Shown here in pieces: positions 50,520 to 59,362 of a stretch of DNA of 64,000 nt. The stretch comes from an uncultured Clostridia bacterium. Its GTDB lineage: Bacteria; Bacillota; Clostridia; Oscillospirales; SIG627. Location of the stretch: the NCBI GenBank assembly GCA_947589595.1, contig CANQBV010000002.1, forward strand, positions 62,001 through 126,000. Reading direction: 5' to 3'. Both the position numbers and the translations under genes were made by a program. Numbering within the stretch: the stretch's first letter is position 1; every line of letters begins with the position of its first letter. The notes under the pieces were generated by a model that saw nothing but the letters and a program-made list of their open reading frames with translations, had not been told where the DNA came from and searched no databases.

Positions 50520-50708
50520 ATGAAAAAGATGAGACCTCTCAAAGAAAAGATAAGCATTACAATCGATAGTGATGTTTTAGAAGAAATACGCGAAGAGGCT
50601 GACAAAAAAGAACGCTCTTTGTCTCAATATATTAACCTTGTTCTGAAAGCACACTGGAAAGCGCTTCACGAAAAAGAGCAATCTTCAAACAACGACGAGA
50701 TCCTTTAA
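50520..50708 (+). CDS. Ribbon-helix-helix-like small protein
   Basis: The ATG at 50520 (MKKMRPLKEKISITIDSDVL) follows GGGAG with an 11-base gap and gives 62 residues. The pattern ISITIDSDVLEEIREEADK then SLSQYINLVLKAHW fits Arc/CopG-type DNA binding. It may regulate itself and the divergent Cys-rich gene. GC is low like its neighbour. Confidence 0.7.
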   Translation: MKKMRPLKEKISITIDSDVLEEIREEADKKERSLSQYINLVLKAHWKALHEKEQSSNNDEIL

Positions 50709-50787
50709 GGGTTCTGTTTTCGGAGCAGTATCTTATGATTCGGTTGAATGTTTTAGAATGATGAGAGAAAAGATGAAGAAATAAATT

Positions 50788-50890
50788 TTAAAGTTTTAGA
50801 AAGTCAAGGAAACCTTTCTCAAAAGGTTTCCTTGCAGGGTGCGGGGCAGCGCCCTGCAGCAAAACGAGGTGCGGGGCAGCGCCCTGCAAA
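50788..50890 (+). repeat. Dispersed repeat copy upstream of asnA, with duplicated tail
   Basis: AAAGTTTTAGAAAGTCAAGG is followed by the hairpin AAGGAAACC/GGTTTCCTT and then two tandem copies of GGTGCGGGGCAGCGCCCTGCA. Unlike others it is not next to a stop codon. Confidence 0.7.
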
Positions 50891-50907
50891 AAAATTTTAA
50901 AAAAAGG

Positions 50908-50990
50908 TTGACAAATTGTGCCAAGCGTGGTAAAGTAACGCCAGTAGCAAAGGCGCTGCGAAACGGGATCCGTTTCGTTGCGCTTTTTTT
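50908..50990 (+). promoter_or_regulatory. asnA promoter and hairpin attenuator
   Basis: TTGACA (50908-50913) and TAAAGT (50931-50936) are 17 bp apart. About 15 bases after the predicted start, GCGCTGCGAAACGG and CGTTTCGTTGCGC form a hairpin followed by TTTTTTT (50953-50990), before the asnA ATG. It looks like a leader terminator. The leader is too short for a T-box. Confidence 0.72.
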
Positions 50991-51021
50991 GTTATTTGAT
51001 TGCAGAAAGAAGGTAGAGAGT

Positions 51022-52029
51022 ATGGCAAAAACAATCATTCCGCAGGGCTACCGCTCCGTACTGGGTGCTTATGAAACCCAAACGGCAATTGCGGTTTTAA
51101 GAAAAACCTTTGAAGAAAATCTCTGCGCCGCGCTGGATCTGACCCGCGTATCCGCTCCGCTATTTGTGGAGCCGCAGACCGGTCTTAACGACGACCTCAA
51201 CGGCGTGGAACGCCCCGTGGGCTTTGATATCAAAGAAACCGGTACCGAAGCGCAGGTCGTGCATTCCTTGGCAAAGTGGAAACGCATGGCGCTGTTCCGC
51301 TACGGCTTCCCGGTCGGCAAAGGACTGTATACCGATATGAACGCCATCCGCCGCGACGAGGAAATGGACAACCTCCATTCCGTTTACGTGGATCAGTGGG
51401 ATTGGGAAAAAGTCATTACCCGCGAAGACCGTACCCTTTCGTATTTAAAGGAAAGCGTCAAGAAGATCGTCAAGGCCGTGTGCGATACCCAGGCGGAGCT
51501 GAAAAAAACCTTCCCGGCGCTTGCGACCACTCTCAGCCCGGACGTAACCTTTATTACCGCGCAGGAGCTGGAAGACCTCTATCCCGCACTTTCGCCCAAA
51601 GAACGGGAAAACGCCTTTTTGAAGGAACACAAAACCGTTTTCCTCATGCAGATCGGCGACGTGCTCAAATCCGGCATCCGGCACGACGGCCGCGCACCCG
51701 ACTACGACGACTGGCAGCTCAACGGCGACATCCTTTTCTGGAACGAAACGCTCGGCTGCGCGTTTGAAATTTCCTCCATGGGGATCCGCGTGGATGAAAA
51801 ATCGCTGGACGAACAGCTCACCAAAGCCGGGTGCGACGCCCGCCGGAGCCTGCCGTTCCACAAAATGCTGCTGGAGGGCAAACTGCCGCTCACCATGGGC
51901 GGCGGCATTGGCCAATCGCGCCTGTGCCTTTTGCTTCTGGAAAAATGCCACATCGGAGAAGTACAGGTTTCCGTATGGGATAATGACACCATCGCGCAGT
52001 GCGCTTCGCACGGCGTGGCACTGCTGTAA
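51022..52029 (+). CDS. asnA: Aspartate-ammonia ligase (asparagine synthetase A)
   Basis: AsnA makes asparagine from aspartate, ammonia and ATP. The start at 51022 (MAKTIIPQGYRSVLGAYETQ) gives 335 residues, normal for the family. Class II synthetase-like motifs include TDMNAIRRDEEMDNLHSVYV, VDQWDWEK, and GGGIGQSRLCLLLL near the end. It is 18 bp before glnN, so ammonia assimilation genes are co-expressed, probably controlled by the leader hairpin. Confidence 0.95.
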   Translation: MAKTIIPQGYRSVLGAYETQTAIAVLRKTFEENLCAALDLTRVSAPLFVEPQTGLNDDLNGVERPVGFDIKETGTEAQVVHSLAKWKRMALFRYGFPVGKGLYTDMNAIRRDEEMDNLHSVYVDQWDWEKVITREDRTLSYLKESVKKIVKAVCDTQAELKKTFPALATTLSPDVTFITAQELEDLYPALSPKERENAFLKEHKTVFLMQIGDVLKSGIRHDGRAPDYDDWQLNGDILFWNETLGCAFEISSMGIRVDEKSLDEQLTKAGCDARRSLPFHKMLLEGKLPLTMGGGIGQSRLCLLLLEKCHIGEVQVSVWDNDTIAQCASHGVALL

Positions 52030-52047
52030 AAGAGAAAGGGAGAAACC

Positions 52048-54141
52048 ATGATCAACGTACCTGAAATTTTTGCTTCGCTCGTTTTTCACGACGGTGTGAT
52101 GAAGGAGCGCTTACCGAAAGACGTTTATGAAAAATTGAGCCAGACCCGTGCCAATGGCGAAAAGCTGGATGTGGAAATTGCCGACGCCGTCGCGCTTGCC
52201 ATGCGCGACTGGGCGGTGGAAAAGGGCGCGACCCATTTCACCCACTGGTTCCAGCCCATGACCGGCACCACCGCCGAAAAGCACGATTCGTTTATTTCCC
52301 CCAACGGCGACCACGACGTCATTATGGAGTTTTCCGGCAAGGAGCTGGTCTCCGGCGAAGCGGACGCTTCCAGCTTCCCTTCCGGCGGTCTGCGCGCCAC
52401 CTTTGAAGCGCGCGGCTATTCCGCGTGGGACCCGACCTCTTATGCCTTTATTAAGGACAACACGCTGTGCATTCCCACGGCGTTCTGCTCCTATACCGGC
52501 GAAAGCCTGGACAAAAAAACGCCGCTTCTGCGCTCGATGGAAGCCATCGATAAGCAGGCGGTGCGCATTCTGCGCCTTTTCGGAGATACCGAGACCCGCC
52601 ATGTGGAATCGCAGGTCGGCGCCGAGCAGGAATATTTCCTGATCGATCAGGAAATGTACAACGCCCGTCCCGATCTCATTTACTGCGGCAGAACGCTCTT
52701 CGGCGCCCGTCCGCCCAAGGGGCAGGAAATGGACGACCACTACTACGGGCAGATCAAGCCGCGCGTGCTGGCGTTCATGCAGGAGCTGGACGAGGAATTG
52801 TGGAAGCTTGGGATTTTAGCCAAGACCGAGCACAACGAAGTCGCGCCCGCGCAGCATGAAATTGCGCCGATCTTCACCACAGTGAACATTGCGACGGATC
52901 ACAACCAGCTCACCATGGAAATGATGAAAAAAATCGCCGCCAAGCACGGCCTTGCGTGCCTCTTGCACGAAAAGCCCTTTGCCGGCGTCAACGGCAGCGG
53001 CAAGCACGATAACTGGTCGATCGGCACCGACCGCGGCGGCAAGCTTTTGAAGCCCGGCAAAACGCCCTCGCAAAACGCACAGTTTCTGCTGTTTTTAACA
53101 GCGGTGATCAAAGCGGTGGACGAAAACCAGGATCTTTTGCGGATCTCGGTTTCCAGTGCCGGCAACGACCACCGATTGGGCGGCAACGAAGCGCCGCCGG
53201 CGATCGTTTCCATCTTTTTGGGCGATCAGCTCAATGAAATTCTGGAAAACATCATGGCGGGCGAAAAAACAGAGGATCGCCAAAAAACCGCCATGGATAT
53301 TGGGGTGAATGTACTGCCGACCTTCCCGAAAGACACCACCGACCGCAACCGCACCTCGCCCTTTGCCTATACGGGCAATAAATTCGAATTTCGTATGCCC
53401 GGCTCCAGCTTTTCCTTGGCCTGCCCGAATATGATCCTCAATACCATTGTGGCGTCTGCTTTATCGGACTTTGCAGATGAACTGGAAAAGAGTGAAAACT
53501 TCACCGCGGACTTAAATAAGCTGATCCGTCGGGAGCTGATCGCACACAAGCGCATTCTTTTCAACGGCAACAATTATTCCGAAGAATGGAAAGCGGAAGC
53601 GGAACGGCGCGGTCTTTGCAACTACAGCAACACCGTGGAAGCCCTGCCGCACTACACCGATGAAAAGAACGTGAAAATGTTCGAAAAATTCCGCGTTCTT
53701 TCGGCGACCGAGCTGCATTCCCGTCAGGAAGTGCTGCTGGAAAGCTACGCCAAAACAATCCTGATCGAAGCGCTTACCATGATCGATCTGGTGAAAAAGG
53801 ATATTGTGCCCGCTGTGCTGCACTATGAAAACGATATTCTGGAGGAATGCCAGCGCAAGCGCCTGTATTCCGAAAAAGCCTCCTGCAAGCTGGAGGATAT
53901 GCTGCTGGAAAAAACCTCCGCGCTGACCGAGGTGCTTTGCGAAAAGCTCTCCGCGCTGGAGGAAAGCGTCGTGCAGGCGAAAGCGCTGACCGATACGAAA
54001 GAATCCGCGGTGTTTTACCGCGAATCGGTATTTTCCGCCATGACCGAGCTGCGCGCCTGCGTGGATGAACTGGAAACCACCGTCGCCAGAAAATACTGGC
54101 CCTTCCCCACCTACGCCGAAATGCTGTTTAGTGTGAAGTAA
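52048..54141 (+). CDS. glnN: Glutamine synthetase type III (GlnN)
   Basis: GlnN is the large (697 residues) dodecameric glutamine synthetase of many anaerobes, making glutamine from glutamate, ammonia and ATP. Visible are [20 protein letters not shown] and [15 protein letters not shown] with metal ligands, then [19 protein letters not shown]. It lies directly after asnA. Length and order of motifs exclude types I and II. Confidence 0.96.
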   Translation: MINVPEIFASLVFHDGVMKERLPKDVYEKLSQTRANGEKLDVEIADAVALAMRDWAVEKGATHFTHWFQPMTGTTAEKHDSFISPNGDHDVIMEFSGKELVSGEADASSFPSGGLRATFEARGYSAWDPTSYAFIKDNTLCIPTAFCSYTGESLDKKTPLLRSMEAIDKQAVRILRLFGDTETRHVESQVGAEQEYFLIDQEMYNARPDLIYCGRTLFGARPPKGQEMDDHYYGQIKPRVLAFMQELDEELWKLGILAKTEHNEVAPAQHEIAPIFTTVNIATDHNQLTMEMMKKIAAKHGLACLLHEKPFAGVNGSGKHDNWSIGTDRGGKLLKPGKTPSQNAQFLLFLTAVIKAVDENQDLLRISVSSAGNDHRLGGNEAPPAIVSIFLGDQLNEILENIMAGEKTEDRQKTAMDIGVNVLPTFPKDTTDRNRTSPFAYTGNKFEFRMPGSSFSLACPNMILNTIVASALSDFADELEKSENFTADLNKLIRRELIAHKRILFNGNNYSEEWKAEAERRGLCNYSNTVEALPHYTDEKNVKMFEKFRVLSATELHSRQEVLLESYAKTILIEALTMIDLVKKDIVPAVLHYENDILEECQRKRLYSEKASCKLEDMLLEKTSALTEVLCEKLSALEESVVQAKALTDTKESAVFYRESVFSAMTELRACVDELETTVARKYWPFPTYAEMLFSVK

Positions 54142-54218
54142 GGGCCGTGAGGGTTTCGCGGAGCGCTTTTTTGAAAAAAGCGCCCCCGCTCCTTTCAAAA
54201 AGCTTTGCAAAACAACCG

Positions 54219-54250
54219 AAAAGGGACTATCCTTTTTTGATAGTCTCTTT
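54219..54250 (+). terminator. Terminator after glnN
   Basis: AAAGGGACTATC and GATAGTCTCTTT form a hairpin with a T-rich loop. A separate GCGCTTTTTT/AAAAAAGCGC hairpin follows the glnN stop at 54162-54183. Confidence 0.7.
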
Positions 54251-54299
54251 GCTTTTGCTTGTCAAAATGCCGACTTTTTTCGGCTTCTCCTTGAGAACG

Positions 54300-54378
54300 A
54301 CTTTTTTTCGTCTGAAAAGCTTTTGAAGGTCAAGGAAACGTTTCGAGAAACGTTTCCTTGCGGGGCAGCCTCGCAAAA
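54300..54378 (-). repeat. Dispersed 3'-UTR repeat, copy abutting the lipoprotein stop
   Basis: Read on the minus strand, GCGAGGCTGCCCCGC follows the stop, then the hairpin AAGGAAACG/CGTTTCCTT, then CCTTCAAAAGCTTTTCAGACG. Confidence 0.75.
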
Positions 54379-54380
54379 CC

Positions 54381-55784
54381 TCACCCGTGCACGTCGTTCC
54401 CGATCGGCGCGGGCTCGGTGATCGTGCCGAGCGTAACGTTTTCGGCAGCGTTCACCACCAGTGAAATCCGGAACGAAGCCGTATTGCCGCCGGAGGCCAC
54501 TTCATAGGTATACGCCAGCGAAGAGAGCGCGCCGGTTTTTTTATCGATCATCAGCGTCCCGCTCTTTCCTACGACAGAAGGATCCGGCAGAGCAAAAACC
54601 GCCATTGAAAGAACCGCCTCGTTGGAAACCTCAAACGAAATTTCATAGGAATCCGTCGTTTCCGTCATCTGCATGGAAGAATAATCCGTCAGCGCAGCGA
54701 AAAACGGCAGCACCGCTTGGCGGAGCGCTTCGTCCTTTTCGACGGCGCTTACTTCCCGCTCCTCCGGTTCCGGCTGCTCGCCGTTCCCGCTGAGAAGATA
54801 AGTCACCGAGGTCAACGTATTGCCCTTGCCCTGCAGAAAATAGGTCGTGTAAACCCACTCCGCCTCGGCATTTTCCTTACGGCCGCCGTTTTCCTCGATC
54901 AGGAAATCCGCGCCCTTTTTGGCAATTCCCATTACATAGGACTCCTGCAGCTCGCCGAAAGCAAAATCATGCGAAAGCGTGACGTCCAGCTCCTCAGAAT
55001 CCAGCAGACGCGCCAGCGCGTTTTCCGCCATGTCCGGCAGCTGCAGATCGGAAATTTCCACCACTTCCGTTTCCTCCGGAACGGTTTCGCACTCGATCTG
55101 GCTGCTGCGCAGCGCTTCCACCCGGCTCTCCAGGCGCACTTCTTTTTTCTCGCCGTTCAGAACGCCGCTGAGAACAATTGTTTCCCTCTCAAAAAAGCCG
55201 TCCGTACCCAAGCTCTGGGCGCCGGTCACGCTCCGGCATTCCCCCTCGCCGAACAGAGTCCCCAGAATGGCAGCGTCCGTTTCCTCGGAAGAAAAGCGGA
55301 GCGTCAGTCCGTCTTTTTCCGGCTCAAAAAGGGCGCTCCAATTATAAAACAAAGAATACGGTACATATTCCTCGCGCAAGGACGCAAAGCGGAGCGTGGT
55401 GGTCGGAGCGCGGAAGGTACGCTCTCCGCGCCAAAGAAACGCTGTGCCGTCCGCAAAAGAAAGCACATATAAGGGTTCGCCTGCGGCATTCTTTTCCGTA
55501 TAGGAAAAATCGTATGCGTCATAGCTCTTTTTCACGTAGCTTTCCGTAATACTCTTTTTTTCGCTCGTTTCACCCACCTGCACCGTTACTTCGGCACAAA
55601 AACGGTAGGACGTTACTTTTTCTTTCTGCTCTGCCGCGTACGCCGCCAGCTCCGCCGTGGTCATATTTTCCGGCGCAACGACGCCGTCCATTCCTTTCGT
55701 ATCGGGATTCTGTTCCTTGCCGGAACAGGCAGCCAGGGTCAGGATCATCGCCGTCGCCAGCAGCACACACCAAAATTTTTTCAT
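54381..55784 (-). CDS. Lipoprotein of 467 residues, function unknown
   Basis: The protein has a lipobox signal (MKKFWCVLLATAMILTLAAC, Cys 20) and would be anchored outside the cell membrane. The body consists of beta-rich segments with many Glu/Thr residues (SVTYLLSGNGEQPEPEEREV). It resembles LppX/DUF-type outer-surface lipoproteins in general shape only. No specific family was recognised. Its promoter is likely just upstream, AT-rich at 55800-55850. Confidence 0.75.
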   Translation of the reverse strand: MKKFWCVLLATAMILTLAACSGKEQNPDTKGMDGVVAPENMTTAELAAYAAEQKEKVTSYRFCAEVTVQVGETSEKKSITESYVKKSYDAYDFSYTEKNAAGEPLYVLSFADGTAFLWRGERTFRAPTTTLRFASLREEYVPYSLFYNWSALFEPEKDGLTLRFSSEETDAAILGTLFGEGECRSVTGAQSLGTDGFFERETIVLSGVLNGEKKEVRLESRVEALRSSQIECETVPEETEVVEISDLQLPDMAENALARLLDSEELDVTLSHDFAFGELQESYVMGIAKKGADFLIEENGGRKENAEAEWVYTTYFLQGKGNTLTSVTYLLSGNGEQPEPEEREVSAVEKDEALRQAVLPFFAALTDYSSMQMTETTDSYEISFEVSNEAVLSMAVFALPDPSVVGKSGTLMIDKKTGALSSLAYTYEVASGGNTASFRISLVVNAAENVTLGTITEPAPIGNDVHG

Positions 55785-55867
55785 TCGGTCCTCTCCTAAT
55801 TGGATTTCCTTTTTATTTTTTCCCCTTTATTATAATAATTCCGAAAAATCTTGTCAACTCAAAGCAA

Positions 55868-56045
55868 ATTTTTGGGGCGCTGCCCTAAACCCCGCAAGGA
55901 ACCCTTTTGAAAAAAACTCTTAACGCCGGCTTTCAAACCAAAATAAAAAAGGAATCTGCAAGCAATTTTGCAAATTCCTTTTTTCGTCTAAAAAGTTTTG
56001 GAAAATTAAGGAGTCCTTCCTCAAAAGGTTTCCTTGAAAAACAGA
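55868..56045. repeat. Two repeat copies and the fadD-side terminator
   Basis: A plus-sense copy (55868-55925, GGGGCGCTGCCCTAAACCCC then AAGGAACCCTTTTG) and a minus-sense copy (55985-56045) flank a perfect-looking hairpin AAAAAGGAAT/ATTCCTTTTT at 55945-55984, the acyl-CoA ligase terminator. No gene is present. Confidence 0.65.
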
Positions 56046-56048
56046 CGA

Positions 56049-57755
56049 TCAATATTTCCGCTTGATCTTGTTGGTGGTCGTTTTTTCGAATTCGCTGTCG
56101 CGGATCACCACTTTGGTAATGCGCTTATAGGAGGGCAGCGCTTCCAGCTCCTTGCGGGCGTCTGCCAAAATGCGGGCTTCGTCCGGTACGGGCTGACCTT
56201 GCGCCTTCATTTGTTCCACGACTTCCTTATCCAGGAAGACCTCCGCCTGCACAATGGTCTTTTCGCCGTCGTCCACGCCGGAAACCACTACTTCCTTCAC
56301 GTAGGGCAGCAGCATAATGAGGTTTTCCACTTCCTCGGGATACACATTTTTGCCGTTGTCCAACACGATGAGGTTCTTTGCGCGACCGGTAATGGTGATC
56401 TGGCCGTATTCATTGATGTTGCCGAGGTCGCCGGTGTGGAACCAGCCGTCCACCAGAACCTTCGCGGTTTCCTCGGGCATTTTGTAATACCCGAGCATAA
56501 CGGTATCGCCTTTCACGCAGATTTCGCCGTTGCCGTCTTCGCCGGGGTTCTCGATGCGCACGTCCACACAGGGAATCTTCACACCCACGGTGAGGTTATC
56601 GCAAAATTCATCGCGATTCACGGAAACCAGCGGCGAGCACTCGGTGATCCCGTAGCCGTTGGTCACGAAAATACCCATATCGTCAAAGAATTTGGCGGTA
56701 TCGGGGCGAAGCGGCGCGCCGCCGACCACGATCTTTTTCAGTTTCCCGCCGAATACCTTGTGCACACTTCCAAACAATTTGGGGCGCAGATCAATACCAA
56801 TCTTGCGCATCGCATTAGAGACCTTGACCATCTTCGTCACAAGGCCGTATTTCCCTTGCTCCTTCATGTTCTGCACGATCTTTTTGTAGAAAAGATCCAG
56901 GAACGCCGGTACCAGGTAAACGTAATCCGGCTGATAAACGCTCAGGTTTTTCAGCACCATGGCCAGCGATTCGTTGATGCACAGCGTGGCGTGCTTGTGG
57001 AGCGATACCAAAAGCCCCGCGACCATTTCATAGGAATGGTGATACGGCAAAACGGAAAGGCCTTTGGTGTAGATCCGCGCGATCTGCTGGCCGTAATACA
57101 CGATGCCCATCAGGTTGCGCTCGGAAAGCATCACGCCCTTGGAAAGCCCGGTCGTGCCGGAGGTAAAGGTCAGCACCTTCATCTCGTCGATATTGCCCTT
57201 CGCCAGCTTTTCCGTATAGCCCGTATAGCCTTCGGCGATCAGCTGCTTGCCTTTTTCCAGCAAGCGGTCGAACGAAAGATACTCTCCGTCGTCCTCCTCG
57301 CGGTCAATGCCGATGAAAAACTGAATTTTCGGCAGCGCTTCGCGGTTTTCCCTGAGCATCGGCTCAAATTTTTTGGAATAGACGATCGCCGTCGCGTCGC
57401 CCTGGGTGAGCACGTTCAGAAGCTGGTCCACCGGCAGCTGCTTGTCGATCGGGAAGAAAACGCCCTCGCTGCAAATCGAGGCCAGGTACGTCACGATCCA
57501 CCGGTAGGAATTATCCGCCACACAGGCAATATGCCCCTTTGTGGCGCCGAGCTCTGCCAGAGCGGAGCCGAGCGCGCGGATATCCTCGGCAAATTCGCGG
57601 AACGTTTTTTCGATCGTCTGATCCGGCTTTTTGGGGTTCTTATATATATAGGCAATTTTATCGCCGTCTGCTTTTTCGGCCTGCGAAACCGTGTCGTAGA
57701 TATGTTCGATCGGGACAACGTAATCGTACGGTGCATTGGGATTTTGCTTTTTCAT
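56049..57755 (-). CDS. Long-chain fatty acid-CoA ligase-type AMP-binding enzyme
   Basis: The 568-residue enzyme activates a carboxylic acid, probably a long-chain fatty acid, to acyl-AMP and then acyl-CoA. Motifs are TFTSGTTGLSKGVMLSERN (P-loop), NGYGITECSPLVS, TGDLGNINEYGQITITGR, and KNLIVLDNGKNVYPEEVEN. The chain length preference is unknown. It has its own promoter, divergent from the DUF1836-type gene. Ribosome binding site GGAGG lies before MKKQNPNAPYDYVV. Confidence 0.92.
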   Translation of the reverse strand: MKKQNPNAPYDYVVPIEHIYDTVSQAEKADGDKIAYIYKNPKKPDQTIEKTFREFAEDIRALGSALAELGATKGHIACVADNSYRWIVTYLASICSEGVFFPIDKQLPVDQLLNVLTQGDATAIVYSKKFEPMLRENREALPKIQFFIGIDREEDDGEYLSFDRLLEKGKQLIAEGYTGYTEKLAKGNIDEMKVLTFTSGTTGLSKGVMLSERNLMGIVYYGQQIARIYTKGLSVLPYHHSYEMVAGLLVSLHKHATLCINESLAMVLKNLSVYQPDYVYLVPAFLDLFYKKIVQNMKEQGKYGLVTKMVKVSNAMRKIGIDLRPKLFGSVHKVFGGKLKKIVVGGAPLRPDTAKFFDDMGIFVTNGYGITECSPLVSVNRDEFCDNLTVGVKIPCVDVRIENPGEDGNGEICVKGDTVMLGYYKMPEETAKVLVDGWFHTGDLGNINEYGQITITGRAKNLIVLDNGKNVYPEEVENLIMLLPYVKEVVVSGVDDGEKTIVQAEVFLDKEVVEQMKAQGQPVPDEARILADARKELEALPSYKRITKVVIRDSEFEKTTTNKIKRKY

Positions 57756-57795
57756 AAAAATTACCTCCGCGTTTTTTCTTCTTCAAATTTTTTAT

Positions 57796-57867
57796 ATTTT
57801 ACCAGATTTTGAAAGCGGTGTCAAGAATCGTTTGCGCTTGACATCATAGTGAAAAAAATGTTACAAT
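57796..57867. promoter_or_regulatory. Divergent promoters of acyl-CoA ligase and DUF1836-type genes
   Basis: Minus strand: TTGACA (57824-57819) and TAAAAT (57801-57796), 17 bp apart. Plus strand: TTGACA (57838-57843) and TACAAT (57862-57867), 18 bp apart. The -35 elements are only 13 bp apart, so shared regulation is possible. Confidence 0.82.
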
Positions 57868-57894
57868 ACAAAAAAGAACTTTGAGGAGAAAACG

Positions 57895-58458
57895 ATGTCG
57901 CAAAACGAACCGTACAGCCTCTATACCGCCCCGGATTGGCGGGATTTTCCCGATTTGGAGCTTTATATGGATCAGGTGATTTCCGTTCTGAATAAAATGC
58001 TCGCGCCCGTTTGCGAAAGCGAAGTGGCGATCACCTCTACCATGATCAACAATTACGTCAAGCAAAAGCTCATTCCGCCGCCGCAGAATAAAAAATACAA
58101 CCGGCAGCATCTGGCGTCGCTCTTTATGATTTTTCACTTTAAACGCTTTATGCAGCTTTCCGATATTGCGCGCCTTTTGGAACGCATGATCTCCGAACGC
58201 GGCGTAGAGGGCGCTTACGAAAATTTTCGGCGGGAATTTTCAGGGGCTATGCAAAGTCTTGAAAAGGAGTCCTGCACGCCTGAGTCCGGGTATTCATCCG
58301 ACCCGATCGTGCACGAATCCGCACTGGCGTTTGCTCAGATCTGCGCGGCGAGGAAGGTCTTTTTGGCAACCGACTGGCGAGACGAGCCCGCCAGCGAAGA
58401 AAAAACGGAAAAGAAAGCCAAAAAGAAAGAAGAAAAGAAAGAAGAAAAAAAATCGTAA
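57895..58458 (+). CDS. DUF1836-type putative DNA-binding protein
   Basis: The 187-residue protein has a MerR-like helix-turn-helix region (ITSTMINNYVKQKLIPPPQN then KKYNRQHLASLFMIFHF) typical of DUF1836. The C terminus is a run of Lys/Glu (EKTEKKAKKKEEKKEEKKS). It may regulate the divergent acyl-CoA ligase gene, but no operator could be defined. Ribosome binding site is GAGGAG. Confidence 0.82.
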   Translation: MSQNEPYSLYTAPDWRDFPDLELYMDQVISVLNKMLAPVCESEVAITSTMINNYVKQKLIPPPQNKKYNRQHLASLFMIFHFKRFMQLSDIARLLERMISERGVEGAYENFRREFSGAMQSLEKESCTPESGYSSDPIVHESALAFAQICAARKVFLATDWRDEPASEEKTEKKAKKKEEKKEEKKS

Positions 58459-58540
58459 CCGGATCGCAGGGCCCCGGCCCGGTCCCCGTAAGGAAACTTT
58501 TCAAAAAGATCCCTTGACTTTCGAAAGCTTTTACAAAGAT

Positions 58541-58578
58541 GAAAAAGGAACCTGCAGGCGCCTGCAGGTTCCTTTTTC
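58541..58578. terminator. Bidirectional terminator between DUF1836-type and mtnN genes
   Basis: GAAAAAGGAACCTGCAGG and CCTGCAGGTTCCTTTTTC form an 18-bp perfect stem with a CG centre. It serves the two convergent genes. Confidence 0.9.
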
Positions 58579-58582
58579 ACTG

Positions 58583-58664
58583 AGCGTAGAAAGTTTTTAA
58601 GGTTTTTTAGGGAACTTTTTTCAAAAAGTTCCCTAAACAGGGCGCGGGACAGCGTCCCGCAAAG
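58583..58664 (-). repeat. Dispersed 3'-UTR repeat, copy abutting mtnN stop
   Basis: Read on the minus strand, the stop is followed by GCGGGACGCTGTCCCGC, GCCCTGTTT, the hairpin AGGGAACTTTTT/AAAAAGTTCCCT and AAAACCTTAAAAACTTTC. It is very close to the copy after tcdA. Confidence 0.8.
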
Positions 58665-58666
58665 CC

Positions 58667-59362
58667 CTACTCCCCCAAAAAGGTGAGCAGCAGCTTTGCA
58701 GAGCGTGCGGCAGCCTCGTGTACAAAGGCTTCATACTCCATGGCGCCGCCGCCGGTTAAAGAATCTGAAATCGCACGCACCGCGCAAAACGGCACCCGGT
58801 TGCAGTAGCACACCTGCGCCATCGCAGCGCCCTCCATTTCACACGCGACCGCGCCGAACTTTTTGCCGATCGCTTCTTTTTCGGCGCGATCCGCCACAAA
58901 GCGATCCCCGGAAGCGATCTTCCCGGAAATGGCGCGCATTCCCTTTTCCCGCGCAATCGCCAGCAGCCTTTCCGCCGCCGCGGCGTCCGCCGGGAAATCG
59001 ACGATATTGATCCCCGAAACCAAGCCCGCAGGGTCTCCCAAAGGGGAGGTATCCATATCGTGCTGCACCAGCGCGGAGGAAATGCAGAGATCCAGCACGT
59101 CCAGCTCCGCCGAAAGCGAACCCGCCACACCGGAATTGATAATCAGATCGGGAGAAAAGGTGAGGATCATGGTCTGCGCGCACATGGCGGCAAATACCTT
59201 ACCGATCCCGCACAGCGCCAAAATCACTTGCGTCTCGCCGATTTTTCCCTGCCGGAACTCCATGCCGCCGAGCACGGTCGCGCACGCGTTCTGCAGCTTT
59301 TCCGAGAGCAGCGCCCATTCGCTTTCCATGGCGCAGATAATACCTACCGTTTTCTTCTTCAT
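58667..59362 (-). CDS. mtnN: 5'-methylthioadenosine/S-adenosylhomocysteine nucleosidase
   Basis: The 231-residue enzyme removes adenine from MTA and SAH, in the methionine cycle and autoinducer-2 pathway. Motifs are IICAMESEW, NSGVAGSLSAELDVLD, VACEMEGAAMAQVC (ribose-binding Glu) and RAISDSLTGGG with the catalytic Asp. Its start overlaps the preceding cohesin gene's end in ATGA, so translation is coupled. Confidence 0.93.
   Translation of the reverse strand: MKKKTVGIICAMESEWALLSEKLQNACATVLGGMEFRQGKIGETQVILALCGIGKVFAAMCAQTMILTFSPDLIINSGVAGSLSAELDVLDLCISSALVQHDMDTSPLGDPAGLVSGINIVDFPADAAAAERLLAIAREKGMRAISGKIASGDRFVADRAEKEAIGKKFGAVACEMEGAAMAQVCYCNRVPFCAVRAISDSLTGGGAMEYEAFVHEAAARSAKLLLTFLGE

Noticed and set aside
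56034-57812. 592-residue open frame on the plus strand
   Set aside because: It lies opposite the acyl-CoA ligase gene, which has all AMP-binding motifs. The plus-strand translation shows no domain and has no ribosome binding site, so it is a shadow frame.
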